Positions 25,596 through 34,574 are shown, counted from the first letter of the stretch. The stretch is DNA of 64,000 nt from JBFMAI01 sp040755725 (GCA_040755725.1 JBFMAI010000040.1:124001-188000); one strand, 5' to 3'. Notes: generated by a model from the letters alone, not told the origin. Made by a program: numbers and translations.

Positions 25596-28460
25596 TCACA
25601 CCACGCGGATCGCATCCTCCGGGCACCAGCTTCGGCACACGTCGCAGCGCGTGCACTTCGCGTCGTCAACCGCGTGCCGCTCGTAGGGCCGCAACGCGAT
25701 CGCCCCGGCGGGGCAGTGCTGCGCGCAAAGCGTGCAGCCCGTACAACCGTCATTAATCTCGTAGCGGATCAGGGCCTTGCACTTGCCCGCCGGGCAGCGG
25801 CCTTGCAGGTGCGCCTCGTATTCCTCGCGGAAGTACCGCAGCGTGGTGAGCACGGGGTTCGGCGCCGTCTTGCCCAACCCGCAAAGACTGCCACCCTGCA
25901 CCATCGTGGCCAGATGTTCGAGCTTGGCCACGTCATCCGGGCGGCCGTCGCCCGCACACAGCCGCTCCAGGATTTCCAGCATCCGTCGCGTGCCGATCCG
26001 GCAGGGCACGCAGTGCCCGCACGACTGGGCCTGTGTGAAGCTCAGGAAGTAGCGGGCGATGTCCACCATGCAATCCGTCTCGTCCAGCACGACCAGGCCG
26101 CCGGACCCCATGATCGCGCCGACCGCCGCGAGATCCTCGTAATCCACCGGGGTGTCCGCCAATGCCGCCGGCAGACAGCCGCCCGACGGACCGCCGATCT
26201 GCACCGCCTTGAACGTGTGACGCCGCGTACCGGCGGGCGTGGCGTCGGCGCGCACACCGCCGCCGATGTCCTCGACGATCTGTCGGATCGTGACGCCCAT
26301 CGGCACTTCAATGAGGCCGCCGCGGCGGACCTTGCCGGTGAGGGCGAAGACCTTGGTGCCGCGGCTGTCCCCGGTGCCGAGGGCGGCGAAGGCGTCGGGG
26401 CCGTGGCGGATGATCCAGGGGACCACCGCAAACGTCTCAACGTTGTTCACGAGTGTCGGCCGGCCCCACAGGCCGCGCTGCGACGGATAGGGCGGGCGCA
26501 GAGTAGGCGTTCCGCGGCGGCCTTCAAGCGTGGCGATCAGGGCGGTTTCTTCGCCGCAAATGAACGCTCCGGCACCTTGCACCACGCGCAGGTGCAGTGG
26601 GCCCAGCAGGTCGCGTTGTTGCCCGCGCTCAATCGCTGCGCTGATGCGCTCGACGGCCAGCGGGTATTCGGCGCGGATGTAGAACACTCCCTCGGTCGCC
26701 CCGGTTGCGGCGGCGGCGATGGCCATACCCTCGATCACGCGGTACGGGTACGACTCCATCAGCATCCGGTCCATGAAGGCGCCGGGGTCGCCTTCGTCGC
26801 CGTTGCAGATCACGTATTTCGGTTCGCCGGCGGCCTGGCGGACCTTCTGCCACTTGCGCCACGTCGGAAAACCCGCTCCGCCACGGCCACGCAGGCCGCT
26901 GCGGCGAACCTGCTCAATGATGTCCACGCCGGAGAGCGGCTGTTCACGGCAACGTTTCAGAGCGGCGAAACCGTCGCGGGCGAGGTACTCACCTAGGTCG
27001 AGCGGGTCGAGGTCGCCGCAATGCTCGGTGGCGATGTGCTTCTGCGGGCCGAGAAAGGCGGCGACCGGCGGGTCCCGCAGCTCGAGGGGCCGGGCGGATG
27101 TGGACGGACCGTCGGACGCGCTGCGCGCGAACTCGCCGTTGCGGGCGGCGGCGGCGAGTTGCGAAAGTCCATGACGGACGCGGCCCAGCAGTCCCGGCGG
27201 TCGGAAATGTCGGCGCACCAAGCCGCGGACCTGCTCGGGCCGAACATGCGAATACCGAAGGGGGGGGCGACCAGGGAGGTCGATCTCGACCACCGGCGTC
27301 TGGTGGCACATCCCCACGCAACCGACAGGTTTGACGACCGCGAGGGCGCCGATGGCCGCCAACTCGGCCTCCAGCGCGTCGTGGACCGCCGCGCTGCCGT
27401 TGGCGATGCAGCAGGAGCCGAGGCCGAGGCGGATCTCGGCAACGGACCGCTCCCTCACGGTCGCGGCTCGGATCGGAGATAGCCCACCAGTCGCGGCGAG
27501 GTCGGGCCGCTCCCTTACGGTCGCGGTACGGTCTAATCGCTCCCTCACGGTGACGGTGGAGGTCGATAGCTGGCCGTTGGTGCCGGTGACGATGCGATCG
27601 AGCAGCCGCGCGACGGTGTCCGCCCGCGCGTGGCCGTGCGTTGCGTCGTCGATCTGCACCACCGGCGCCAGCGTGCAGCACCCCAGGCACGGGACTTCCT
27701 GCACGGTGAACTTCCGCTCGGCGTCCGTGTCCGTCCCCGGCGCGATGCCCAGCCGGCGGCGCAGCTCATCGCTGATGTGCGCGGCCCCCGCGACGTGGCA
27801 CGCCGTCCCGTGACACACGGTGATGACGTGCTCGCCGATGGGGGTCCCGCGGAAGCGCGGGTAGAACGTGGCCAGGCTCGTGAGCTGCGCGGGCGTAATG
27901 TCGGTCGTTTCGCACACGCGGTGCAGGGCGGCGTCGGGCACATGGCGGTAGTGCGCTTGGATCGCCTGGAGAATAGGAATCGCCGACTCGGGGCCGCGAC
28001 CCAGGCGGGCAACAATCACATCGACCGCGGCGAGATCGACGGCCTCCACGACCGGCAATTGTCGCCCCGCGGCGGGACCGTGCGGCGCGCCGGCCCGTAC
28101 AGCACACGAGCGGGCGAGGACCTCCGCCGGTACGCCCCGCCCCCGGTGAGACCAGAGCCATCGGCCGCTCACGAGAAACGCCACCGACGCGGCAACCAGT
28201 GTCCACGCCAGCCGGTTGACGCGGTGCTGACGGGCCAGTGTCGCCGCGGTCTGCTCGTCGTAGGTACGTTGGAGGGACGCGGAGACCACCGCACTCGTGC
28301 GAACCTGTTGCAGCAATTCGTCGATGCGGGCCTGGTAGTGCGTCAACTGCCGCCGGGCGGTCACTGCGTCGGCCACCAATCCGCCCGCGGCCAGCAGCAC
28401 CACCAAGCCGCTGAGTGCGGTCAACCCCGCCGCGACGCGCTGCTGGGCCACTCGGCTCAT
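25596..28460 (-). CDS. Membrane-anchored NuoE-NuoF-ferredoxin fusion (HydB/HndC-like NADH-reactive subunit)
   Basis: 954-residue FMN/FeS flavoprotein predicted to exchange electrons with NAD(P)H. Residues 8-32 and 84-103 are TM helices, not usual for soluble NuoE/NuoF. A NuoE-type thioredoxin fold has [2Fe-2S] cysteines C216, C221, C258 and C262. A linker (about 300-342) holds three in-frame TVRER repeats. A second Trx-like [2Fe-2S] domain has SCCIANGS and GCVGMC. The NuoF module shows GRGGAGFPTWRKW and NGDEGDPGAFMDRML (FMN), GAGAFICGEETALIATLEG and the [4Fe-4S] ligands SCGHCVPCRIGT. Two C-terminal ferredoxin clusters follow (CTGCTLCAQHCP, CTRCDVCRSWCP). The order Trx-NuoF-2x[4Fe-4S] is that of HydB/HndC. 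ATG 28460 overlaps the upstream stop as ATGA. Confidence 0.9.
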   Translation of the reverse strand: MSRVAQQRVAAGLTALSGLVVLLAAGGLVADAVTARRQLTHYQARIDELLQQVRTSAVVSASLQRTYDEQTAATLARQHRVNRLAWTLVAASVAFLVSGRWLWSHRGRGVPAEVLARSCAVRAGAPHGPAAGRQLPVVEAVDLAAVDVIVARLGRGPESAIPILQAIQAHYRHVPDAALHRVCETTDITPAQLTSLATFYPRFRGTPIGEHVITVCHGTACHVAGAAHISDELRRRLGIAPGTDTDAERKFTVQEVPCLGCCTLAPVVQIDDATHGHARADTVARLLDRIVTGTNGQLSTSTVTVRERLDRTATVRERPDLAATGGLSPIRAATVRERSVAEIRLGLGSCCIANGSAAVHDALEAELAAIGALAVVKPVGCVGMCHQTPVVEIDLPGRPPLRYSHVRPEQVRGLVRRHFRPPGLLGRVRHGLSQLAAAARNGEFARSASDGPSTSARPLELRDPPVAAFLGPQKHIATEHCGDLDPLDLGEYLARDGFAALKRCREQPLSGVDIIEQVRRSGLRGRGGAGFPTWRKWQKVRQAAGEPKYVICNGDEGDPGAFMDRMLMESYPYRVIEGMAIAAAATGATEGVFYIRAEYPLAVERISAAIERGQQRDLLGPLHLRVVQGAGAFICGEETALIATLEGRRGTPTLRPPYPSQRGLWGRPTLVNNVETFAVVPWIIRHGPDAFAALGTGDSRGTKVFALTGKVRRGGLIEVPMGVTIRQIVEDIGGGVRADATPAGTRRHTFKAVQIGGPSGGCLPAALADTPVDYEDLAAVGAIMGSGGLVVLDETDCMVDIARYFLSFTQAQSCGHCVPCRIGTRRMLEILERLCAGDGRPDDVAKLEHLATMVQGGSLCGLGKTAPNPVLTTLRYFREEYEAHLQGRCPAGKCKALIRYEINDGCTGCTLCAQHCPAGAIALRPYERHAVDDAKCTRCDVCRSWCPEDAIRVV
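27446..27560. repeat. Three family C repeats inside the NuoEF-fusion gene
   Basis: CCGCTCCCTCACGGTCGCGG-like units at 27446-27475, 27507-27533 and 27538-27560. Translated in frame as TATVRERP-type peptides in the linker between two thioredoxin-like domains. Confidence 0.75.
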
Positions 28461-29602
28461 GGGGCGGCCCCCGCGGGCGGCCCGCCCGCCTGGTGTACGC
28501 GGTGCCGCGGGCAATGGTCGAAACAGCGGGCACAGGCCAGGCACGTCGCACGCATAGCCCGCAGTTTCTCAATTGCCCCGTACGGGCACGCCCCGGCGCA
28601 CAGACCGCAATCCAGCTCGCGGTCGGGGGTCACGGTGACCGGCCGCCAGGCGACGCGCGACACCAGCGACAGCAGGGCCCCGTACGGGCAGAGGTAGCGG
28701 CAGTAGGGCCGGCCGACGAACAGCCCGACCACGACCAGCCCGCCGCCGATGAGCAGCATGTGCAACGGCCCGGTGAAGCGGAAGAAGCCGACGAAGGGGT
28801 CGAAGCGACAGATGATGAAGTCGCGCTCGGTTATCACGCGGGCCGCGAACCACGCCGCCAACCCCAGGTACAGCCATTTCAGCCAACCGAGCCACTTGTC
28901 CACGCGCGGCGGCACGTGGACCGGCCGCAGGTGGACCAGCTCCTGAATCGCCCCCAACGGGCACACGCCGCCGCAGAACACGCGGCCGTACAGCACCGCC
29001 GCCACGAGCGGCAGGAAGAAGATCGCGATGACGAAGTAGGACGGAGCGTAGGCCGCGTCGGTCAGGGCCACGGTGATGTTCTGAATCGCACCGATGGGGC
29101 ACACGCATCCGCGGCGATAGAAGCCGAAGTAGATCAAGCAGATGATCGTCAGCAGGACGAGTTCCCGGCGGCGACGACGATAGCTGACGATCCACCCCGC
29201 GAGGCCGAGCGCTCCCGCCAGAAGGGCGACATCGACGGCCTCGCGCCATTGGGCCCGCGGCAGCGGGCGTTGGACCGGCGGCGTGACGTACCCGTCGCCG
29301 ATGTCCGCGTCGGTCGGGGCGGCGCTGACGGGGCGCTCGTAGTGGATTTGCTGCGCCGTCGCCGGCACAGGGTGCGCGAGGGCGAGCAGGAGCCCCGCGA
29401 GCATCAGTAGCGCCGGCCCCCCGTGGTCGACGTTCCCCCATAACGCCGGACGTCCGCGTCCGGTGTTCAACGGCCGGTGCGGAGCCCGGCCGCGGGCGGG
29501 TGGCACAGGCGTCTCGCCGCTGGGCCGCTCCCTGACAGTCGCGGCTCGGATCGACGGCCGGTGCGGAGCCCGGCCGCTATGGACTGTCGGCGCGTCGTTC
29601 AT
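28457..29602 (-). CDS. NapH/NosR-like polytopic membrane iron-sulfur protein
   Basis: 381-residue inner-membrane protein with about five hydrophobic helices. The membrane-proximal cysteine motifs GCVCPIGAIQ, FCGGVCPLGAIQE and YCRYLCPYGA are characteristic of the NapH/NosR/CcoG group. The C-terminus has ferredoxin motifs CGLCAGACPYGAI and CLACARCFDHCP. In NapGH systems this protein moves electrons between the quinone/cytoplasmic side and a periplasmic FeS partner. The first about 60 residues are odd: they are translated from palindromic repeats (GRAPHRP twice, AATVRERP, GETPVPPA) before a signal-like hydrophobic stretch (ALLMLAGLLLALAHPVPATA). ATG 29602 overlaps the upstream stop (ATGA), and the stop overlaps the ATG of the NuoEF gene in the same way. 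Confidence 0.88.
   Translation of the reverse strand: MNDAPTVHSGRAPHRPSIRAATVRERPSGETPVPPARGRAPHRPLNTGRGRPALWGNVDHGGPALLMLAGLLLALAHPVPATAQQIHYERPVSAAPTDADIGDGYVTPPVQRPLPRAQWREAVDVALLAGALGLAGWIVSYRRRRRELVLLTIICLIYFGFYRRGCVCPIGAIQNITVALTDAAYAPSYFVIAIFFLPLVAAVLYGRVFCGGVCPLGAIQELVHLRPVHVPPRVDKWLGWLKWLYLGLAAWFAARVITERDFIICRFDPFVGFFRFTGPLHMLLIGGGLVVVGLFVGRPYCRYLCPYGALLSLVSRVAWRPVTVTPDRELDCGLCAGACPYGAIEKLRAMRATCLACARCFDHCPRHRVHQAGGPPAGAAP
29469..29577. repeat. Family E pair flanking a family C repeat at the 5' end of the NapH-like gene
   Basis: ACGGCCGGTGCGGAGCCCGG occurs at about 29467-29492 and again at 29552-29577, with a family C unit (CCGCTCCCTGACAGTCGCGG) at 29524-29553 between them. The whole cluster is translated as the protein's N-terminal extension. 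Confidence 0.7.
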
Positions 29603-30183
29603 CCGCGCACCGGTTGTCGGTCGTAGGCGTCGTCCGGGCACGCCAGGGCAATGGAGCAGCGGTTGCAGTCCACGCACAAGTTGTGCCGCACCTCCAGGCG
29701 GATCGAGCTCAGCCCCGCCGGCTCCTTGCACGCCATCACGCACTTGCCGCAGCCGTTGCAGCGCGACTCGTCAATGACGTATTCATAGTAGTTGTTGGCC
29801 GGATCGTCCGGGTCCACGTCGCCGATAGGCGTGCGGCGGATCGCGTCGCGCGGGCAGAGCTTTTGACTCGGCAGCCCGTCCGGGCCGATCGCGCTGGTGA
29901 TCTCGAAGTACGCGGGGCAGATGTAGCATCGGCCGCACCGGGCGTGATCGTTGACGGCCCGAACAGCGGACAGGGCCAGCACGCATTCAGTCGCGCACTT
30001 GTCACAGAACGGCACGCCGACGGCGCCGTGCCGGCTGTTAACGCACTTGTGGACGTCGAGCTGCCACGCCCCTTCCGGCCCCCCCTTGGTCAACAGATAC
30101 GTGGCCGCGCCGCCCAGCCCGAGCAGCGCGGCCCCGCGCACCGCGTGGCCCAGCACGTCCCGCCGCGTGGGTTCCTCGTTCAT
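29599..30183 (-). CDS. Tat-exported NapG-like ferredoxin
   Basis: 194-residue periplasmic [4Fe-4S] protein. The N-terminus has a twin-arginine type signal (TRRDVLGHAVRGAALLGLGG). Four cysteine clusters can be traced: FCDKCATEC, CGRCYICP with a later LCP, CNGCGKCVMACKEP and CVDCNRCSIALACP, fitting the NapG/PhsB type polyferredoxin. It should accept electrons from, or give them to, the NapH-like membrane protein encoded directly downstream. The ATG at 30183 overlaps the stop of the propeller gene (ATGA), and its own stop overlaps the next start, so the stoichiometry is probably balanced by translational coupling. Confidence 0.9.
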   Translation of the reverse strand: MNEEPTRRDVLGHAVRGAALLGLGGAATYLLTKGGPEGAWQLDVHKCVNSRHGAVGVPFCDKCATECVLALSAVRAVNDHARCGRCYICPAYFEITSAIGPDGLPSQKLCPRDAIRRTPIGDVDPDDPANNYYEYVIDESRCNGCGKCVMACKEPAGLSSIRLEVRHNLCVDCNRCSIALACPDDAYDRQPVRG

Positions 30184-32609
30184 GCCCGCACCTCCGGGGC
30201 GGCCGGCTGCGTCGTGGTCGGCTCGGGTTCGTACACGACGATCTGGAGGCGGACCGTGTCAATCACGTAGATCCGACCCTGCGCATCGACCGCCACGTCC
30301 ATGTTCCTGCAATTCGGATCGAAATCGTCGGCGACGACGGCCCGCAGCTCGCCGGTGGCCGTGTACACCTTCACCCGCGGTCCGGCCTTCTCGGTGACCA
30401 CGATGTCGCCCGTCGGCGTCACCGCGATGTTCGTCGGATTGCAACAGCCGGAGAAGCCCGCCGGGTCGCGGCCGTCGAATCGCCCGAAATGCCCCCGCCG
30501 CTCGCCGGCGACCGCGTACTGTTCGACGCGGTGCATCCCGGCGTTGGCGACGTGCAGCACGCCGGCCGCGTCCACCGCGAAATCAAGGCAGCCGTTCGGC
30601 ACCAGGAAGCCGCGCATCCGGCTGTCCTTGCCCATGTCGTTGCGCCAGGTGCCGTCGCGGTCGTAGCGGCGGAGGCAGCGGCCGCGCGCGTCGGCGATGA
30701 CGACGGCGTCGCCGACGAAGCCGATCGCGGTCACGAGACCCAGCCGCTGCTCGTCACGCCACGTGTTCAGCAGCTTCCCGTCGCGGTCGAAAACCTGGAT
30801 CTGTCCAGGCTGCCCGACATACACGCACCCGTCACTCCCGCAGCCCACGCTGTACCCCGGCCGCTCGGTGTCCCAGCCGCCGATCTCGCGTCCGTCCGCG
30901 GAGAAGATCACGAGCTTCGAGTCGCCGACGGCGTAGACGCGGCCGGCGGCGTCGAGCGTCAGGCCGCGGAGTTCGTCAGTGAAGATCGGCGGCGCGGAGT
31001 GCGAGGCGGCGGCAGAGGCTGGGGGCCGGGGGTGTGGATCGGATTTCATCGGCTGGTGTGGCACCGGCCAACGGCCGGTGGAGTCGGTGGCGGAGCCGCC
31101 ACCGAGGGTCCGCACACGCTGGTACCGCGGTGCAGAGGCAGGTTGGTCCGAGCAAGGGCGCGTCAAGCACGCCAACTCGCCGCGCACGCCAACCCCGAAG
31201 GGGTCGTCGTCAATGGCCGGGGGCATCCGGGCAGCGACGCGGCCCCAACCCCCCTCCCTTCCAGGGAGGGGTTGGGGGAGGGTCAGGACGACCGCATTGT
31301 TGCCCCCCAACCGGCGAGACGCCGATGCTCCCCGGGCAGACGAGGAGTGGGGGGACGAGGGTGGTCCCACCTCGATGCACACCATCTTCGTCATATCGCG
31401 CAGGACAAGCTTGCCGTCTGACAGCGCCATCGGCCCCCACACGTTGTCGCCGCTGAGCACCTGGGCGTTGGCGAGTTCGTGGTAGCGGGTCGTGCTCGCT
31501 TCAATCAAACGCAGCACGCCGGTCTGGCCCTCCAGCACGAAGAACATCCCGTCGGCCAGCAGGAAACTGCCGAGGTCGAAGTCCGCCTGACCGCCACTGT
31601 CCCAGACCACTTTGCCGTCCAGGTCCAGACAGGTGAACAACCCGCGCTTCTTACGGCCGACCGCGAACAAGTGGTTTTCGTGCAGGATCGGCGTATGAAC
31701 CTCGGCGTTCCACTGCTCGGGCGTCAGCTCGAACACCGTCTCGGTGACAAATCGCTCGCCGTCGCGGCGCACGCGGATCATCACGGTCCCCGCGTCGTAG
31801 CCGGCGGTCATGAACACGCGTTCGCCGTCGATCGGCAGCGGGCTGGTGGCGACAGCCACGTTGAACTTGAACGGATGGTGCCACAGGAGCCGCCCGTCGG
31901 CCGCGTCCACGCCGAGCACGCCGAACAGCGTGCTCCACACGTATTGTCTCACGCCGCCGAGCACCGCCGGCATAACGGACGAGTGCGACAGCGGCCAGCG
32001 CTCGGGGTTGGGTGTGCGCCACAGCTCGCGGCCGGTGGCCGGATCGAAGGCGATCATCAGAGCGTCGCCGCCGATGCCGAGGATGACGCGGTCGCCATCC
32101 AGCAGCGGGCACTGGCCGTTGTACCACGGCGGGATTTGGGCGTTGTAGTCGCGGACGAGGTTCTTCTGCCACAACTCGCGGCCGGTGGCGGCGTCAATGC
32201 CGTGGAAGACGCACTTCGGATCAATGGCGAGCACGTGCTTCCCCTCCACGACGGGTACGGTGCGCGTGATCCCGTGGTTGGGCCGGATGCGCTTCTCATC
32301 CTGGTACCGCCACAACTCGCGGCCGTCGTTCAGCGTGAGGCAGCGGACCAGCCAAGCGTTGCCGGCCCGGTCGTAGTCGTTGACGTAGACCCGCCCGGCG
32401 TGGATCGCCGCCCCCGCATACCCCTCGCATACCGCCGTGGTCCACAGCACGCGCGGGCCGCCCTCCGGCCAGGAACGGAGCAACCCGGTTTCCTTCGAGA
32501 TGTTGGTGCGGTCCGGCCCCCGAAATTGCGGCCAGTCGCCGCCCACGGCCGCCGCGCAGCTCCAGCCGACGCCGAACCCCACCACGAACGCAAGCCACCG
32601 GCGGTGCAT
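30180..32609 (-). CDS. Secreted double beta-propeller (PQQ-like plus NHL) protein
   Basis: 809-residue exported protein heading the redox operon. A signal peptide (WLAFVVGFGVGWSCAAAVGG) is followed by WPQFRGPDRTNISKETGLL, the usual opening of planctomycete PQQ-like propellers. Tryptophan-docking repeats follow (ATGRELWQKNLV, ATGRELWRTPNP, ADGRLLWHHPF). A low-complexity linker (about 430-545) contains an in-frame family A repeat (PQPLPGREGGWGRV) and a family D repeat (STGRWPVPHQPM). The second half is an NHL-type propeller (LDAAGRVYAVGDSKLVIFSA, TPTGDIVVTEKAG, DAQGRIYVIDT). No PQQ dehydrogenase active-site set was identified, so it may be a binding or scaffold subunit rather than an enzyme. 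ATG 32609 gives a proper signal peptide; a start 48 bases upstream is possible. Confidence 0.85.
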   Translation of the reverse strand: MHRRWLAFVVGFGVGWSCAAAVGGDWPQFRGPDRTNISKETGLLRSWPEGGPRVLWTTAVCEGYAGAAIHAGRVYVNDYDRAGNAWLVRCLTLNDGRELWRYQDEKRIRPNHGITRTVPVVEGKHVLAIDPKCVFHGIDAATGRELWQKNLVRDYNAQIPPWYNGQCPLLDGDRVILGIGGDALMIAFDPATGRELWRTPNPERWPLSHSSVMPAVLGGVRQYVWSTLFGVLGVDAADGRLLWHHPFKFNVAVATSPLPIDGERVFMTAGYDAGTVMIRVRRDGERFVTETVFELTPEQWNAEVHTPILHENHLFAVGRKKRGLFTCLDLDGKVVWDSGGQADFDLGSFLLADGMFFVLEGQTGVLRLIEASTTRYHELANAQVLSGDNVWGPMALSDGKLVLRDMTKMVCIEVGPPSSPHSSSARGASASRRLGGNNAVVLTLPQPLPGREGGWGRVAARMPPAIDDDPFGVGVRGELACLTRPCSDQPASAPRYQRVRTLGGGSATDSTGRWPVPHQPMKSDPHPRPPASAAASHSAPPIFTDELRGLTLDAAGRVYAVGDSKLVIFSADGREIGGWDTERPGYSVGCGSDGCVYVGQPGQIQVFDRDGKLLNTWRDEQRLGLVTAIGFVGDAVVIADARGRCLRRYDRDGTWRNDMGKDSRMRGFLVPNGCLDFAVDAAGVLHVANAGMHRVEQYAVAGERRGHFGRFDGRDPAGFSGCCNPTNIAVTPTGDIVVTEKAGPRVKVYTATGELRAVVADDFDPNCRNMDVAVDAQGRIYVIDTVRLQIVVYEPEPTTTQPAAPEVRA
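31060..31081. repeat. Family D palindrome in the propeller gene
   Basis: GGCACCGGCC-AA-CGGCCGGTGG, translated in frame as TGRWPVP in the inter-propeller linker. Confidence 0.65.
31245..31285. repeat. Family A palindromic repeat in the propeller gene
   Basis: CCCCCCTCCCTTCCAGGGAG followed by GGGTTGGGGGAGGGTC. In frame in the inter-propeller linker, 165 bases from a family D copy. Confidence 0.7.
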
Positions 32610-32782
32610 CGGGCTGGAGAGCCTTCCTCGGACCGCGCTCGCCGCGCGTAGCCGCATTGTAACAATCGTGAGGGCCCGCGGGACCCGACCGGACGCTGGA
32701 TTGCTACAGTAACAGCGAGTGAATTGTCGAAAGCTGTCGAGGGGGCGCGCGGCGTTTGCCGCCGGCGTCCGGAGCCCGGCCC

Positions 32783-34399
32783 GTGAGCACGCGACTTACG
32801 CTCGACCAACGTTCCGCCGGCGTGTTGCTGCACGTCACGTCGTTGCCCGGTGGACATGGCCTCGGCGACCTCGGGCCGGCCGCCGCCGCGTTCATCGACT
32901 TCCTGGCGGCGGCGGGGCAACGGTGGTGGCAAGTGCTGCCGGTGGGGCCGGCGGGGCCCGGTCACGCGCCGTACAACGCGGTGTCCGCCTTCGCCGGCAA
33001 CCCGCTGCTGATTAGTCTCGAACGGCTGTGCGAGGACGGGTTGCTCGACGCCGCGGACATCGTGCCAACTCCTGAACTGGCGGACGGCCCCGTGGACTTC
33101 GCGCGCGCGGCGGCGTTCAAGGCGCCGCGGTTGCGGTGGGCGTACCGTCGCTTTGTCGCGGACGGCGGGCGGCACGACCCGGCTTTCCGCGCGTTCTGTC
33201 GCCGCCACGATGGCTGGCTTGCGGATTATGCCTTGTACGCCGCGTTGAAACGGCGTTACCACGGGCGACCGTGGACGCGGTGGCCCGCCAGCGTCCGCGA
33301 CCGGCGCCGCACGGCCCTCGCGGCCGCCCGTTCGCACGCACCAGGTGTGAACGGACCCCACCGCGCAAGTGGTGGACCGCACGGCCCCGCACTGGTGTGC
33401 GGGGTTCGGAGAGGCGATCTCAGTGACGACATCGAGTTTGAGCGCTTCGTGCAATTCCAGTTCGAGCGGCAGTGGTCAGCGCTGCGGCGTTATGCCCACG
33501 ATCGCGGCGTGGGGCTGATCGGCGATGTGCCGATCTTCGTCGCGCACGACAGCGCCGACGTGTGGGCGCATCCCGACCTGTTCGACCTCGACGAACGGGG
33601 TCGGCCGCGGACGGTTTCCGGCGTGCCGCCCGACTACTTCAGCCGAACGGGGCAGCGTTGGGGGCACCCGCAGTACCGCTGGCGGCGGCACCGCGCGACC
33701 GGGTTCGCGTGGTGGGTGCGGCGTTTGGCCCGCGCGCGGGAGCAGTTCGACGCGGTGCGGCTGGACCATTTCCTCGGCTTTCACCGCGTCTGGGCGGTGC
33801 CGGGGCGGGCCCGCACCGCGCGCCGCGGCCGATGGGTGCGCACACCCGGCAGCGAGCTGCTCGCCACGATCCGCCGGCGTCTCGGCCGGCTCGAGATCAT
33901 CGCCGAGGATTTGGGGGCCGCGGAGCCGGCCGCTTTGGCCCTGCGTGACCGCCTCAAGTTTCCGGGGATGCGTGTGCTCCAGTTCGGATTCGACGACGCG
34001 GACGGCCATTACCACCGGCCCCACGCTTTCCCGCACCGTTGCGTGGCCTACACCGGCACCCACGACAACGACACGGCGGCGGGGTGGTATGCGCGACTGC
34101 GGCGGAGGTCCGAGCGCGGCGGCGATGGTCTGACGGCGTGGCGACGCGTGCTGCTGCACACCGGCACGTCGGGTCGGCGGATTCACTGGGACCTGGTCCG
34201 TCTGGCATGGCTCTCGCCGGCGGATGTGGCGATCACCCCCGTTCAGGACTTGCTGGGGCTTGACAGCGCCGCCCGCATGAACACGCCGGGAACAAGCCAC
34301 GGCAACTGGGCCTGGCGGCTGCGCGGCGGGGAGCTCGACGGCCGGCTGGCGCGTCGCCTGCGCGCGTTGACGGGGGCCGCCGGTCGGCTCGTCGTATGA
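32783..34399 (+). CDS. malQ: 4-alpha-glucanotransferase (amylomaltase, GH77)
   Basis: 538-residue cytoplasmic enzyme that transfers alpha-1,4-glucan segments in maltodextrin or glycogen metabolism. Family GH77 signatures: SAGVLLHVTSLPGGHGLGDL and WWQVLPVGPAGPGHAPYNA at the N-terminus, IGDVPIFVAHDSADVWAHPD, the nucleophile region AVRLDHFLGFHRVW, the acid/base IIAEDLG and TGTHDNDTAAGWY. Between about residues 187 and 213 the protein holds an in-frame insertion (GVNGPHRASGGPHGPALVCG) translated from a family F double hairpin, in a surface loop. The start is GTG 32783 with GGAG eight bases upstream; a TTG at 32756 is an alternative. Divergent from the redox operon. Confidence 0.92.
   Translation: MSTRLTLDQRSAGVLLHVTSLPGGHGLGDLGPAAAAFIDFLAAAGQRWWQVLPVGPAGPGHAPYNAVSAFAGNPLLISLERLCEDGLLDAADIVPTPELADGPVDFARAAAFKAPRLRWAYRRFVADGGRHDPAFRAFCRRHDGWLADYALYAALKRRYHGRPWTRWPASVRDRRRTALAAARSHAPGVNGPHRASGGPHGPALVCGVRRGDLSDDIEFERFVQFQFERQWSALRRYAHDRGVGLIGDVPIFVAHDSADVWAHPDLFDLDERGRPRTVSGVPPDYFSRTGQRWGHPQYRWRRHRATGFAWWVRRLARAREQFDAVRLDHFLGFHRVWAVPGRARTARRGRWVRTPGSELLATIRRRLGRLEIIAEDLGAAEPAALALRDRLKFPGMRVLQFGFDDADGHYHRPHAFPHRCVAYTGTHDNDTAAGWYARLRRRSERGGDGLTAWRRVLLHTGTSGRRIHWDLVRLAWLSPADVAITPVQDLLGLDSAARMNTPGTSHGNWAWRLRGGELDGRLARRLRALTGAAGRLVV
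33352..33407. repeat. Family F double-hairpin repeat inside malQ
   Basis: CCCCACCGCGCAAGTGGTGG and CCCCGCACTGGTGTGCGGGG in tandem, matching the layout of the intergenic element at 4613-4667. Translated in frame. Confidence 0.65.
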
Positions 34400-34446
34400 C
34401 GCCGCCGGGCCAGCGCGGCCCCACCCGCCGCAGCCGGGACTACCGA

Positions 34447-34478
34447 AGGGCAGCTCGCCGGGAGGCTCGCCGTCCCGT
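34447..34478. repeat. Family B (GEAPAEP) repeat fragment
   Basis: GGGCAGCTCGCCGGGAGGCT then CGCCGTCCCG, a half-element in the 175-base gap between malQ and the histidine kinase gene. Confidence 0.5.
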
Positions 34479-34574
34479 CCGGTGTCCCGTGTCCCCGGAC
34501 AGCCGGGTACGATGTGCGCGACCGGGGCCGGCCCGCGTTCGGCACCCCCCGGAAAACCGCCGCGGAGTCGTGAC

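Noticed and set aside
24709..28460. Bidirectional or bifurcating hydrogenase operon
   Set aside because: HoxU- and HydB-like subunits are present, but neither an H-cluster protein nor NiFe subunits are encoded nearby.
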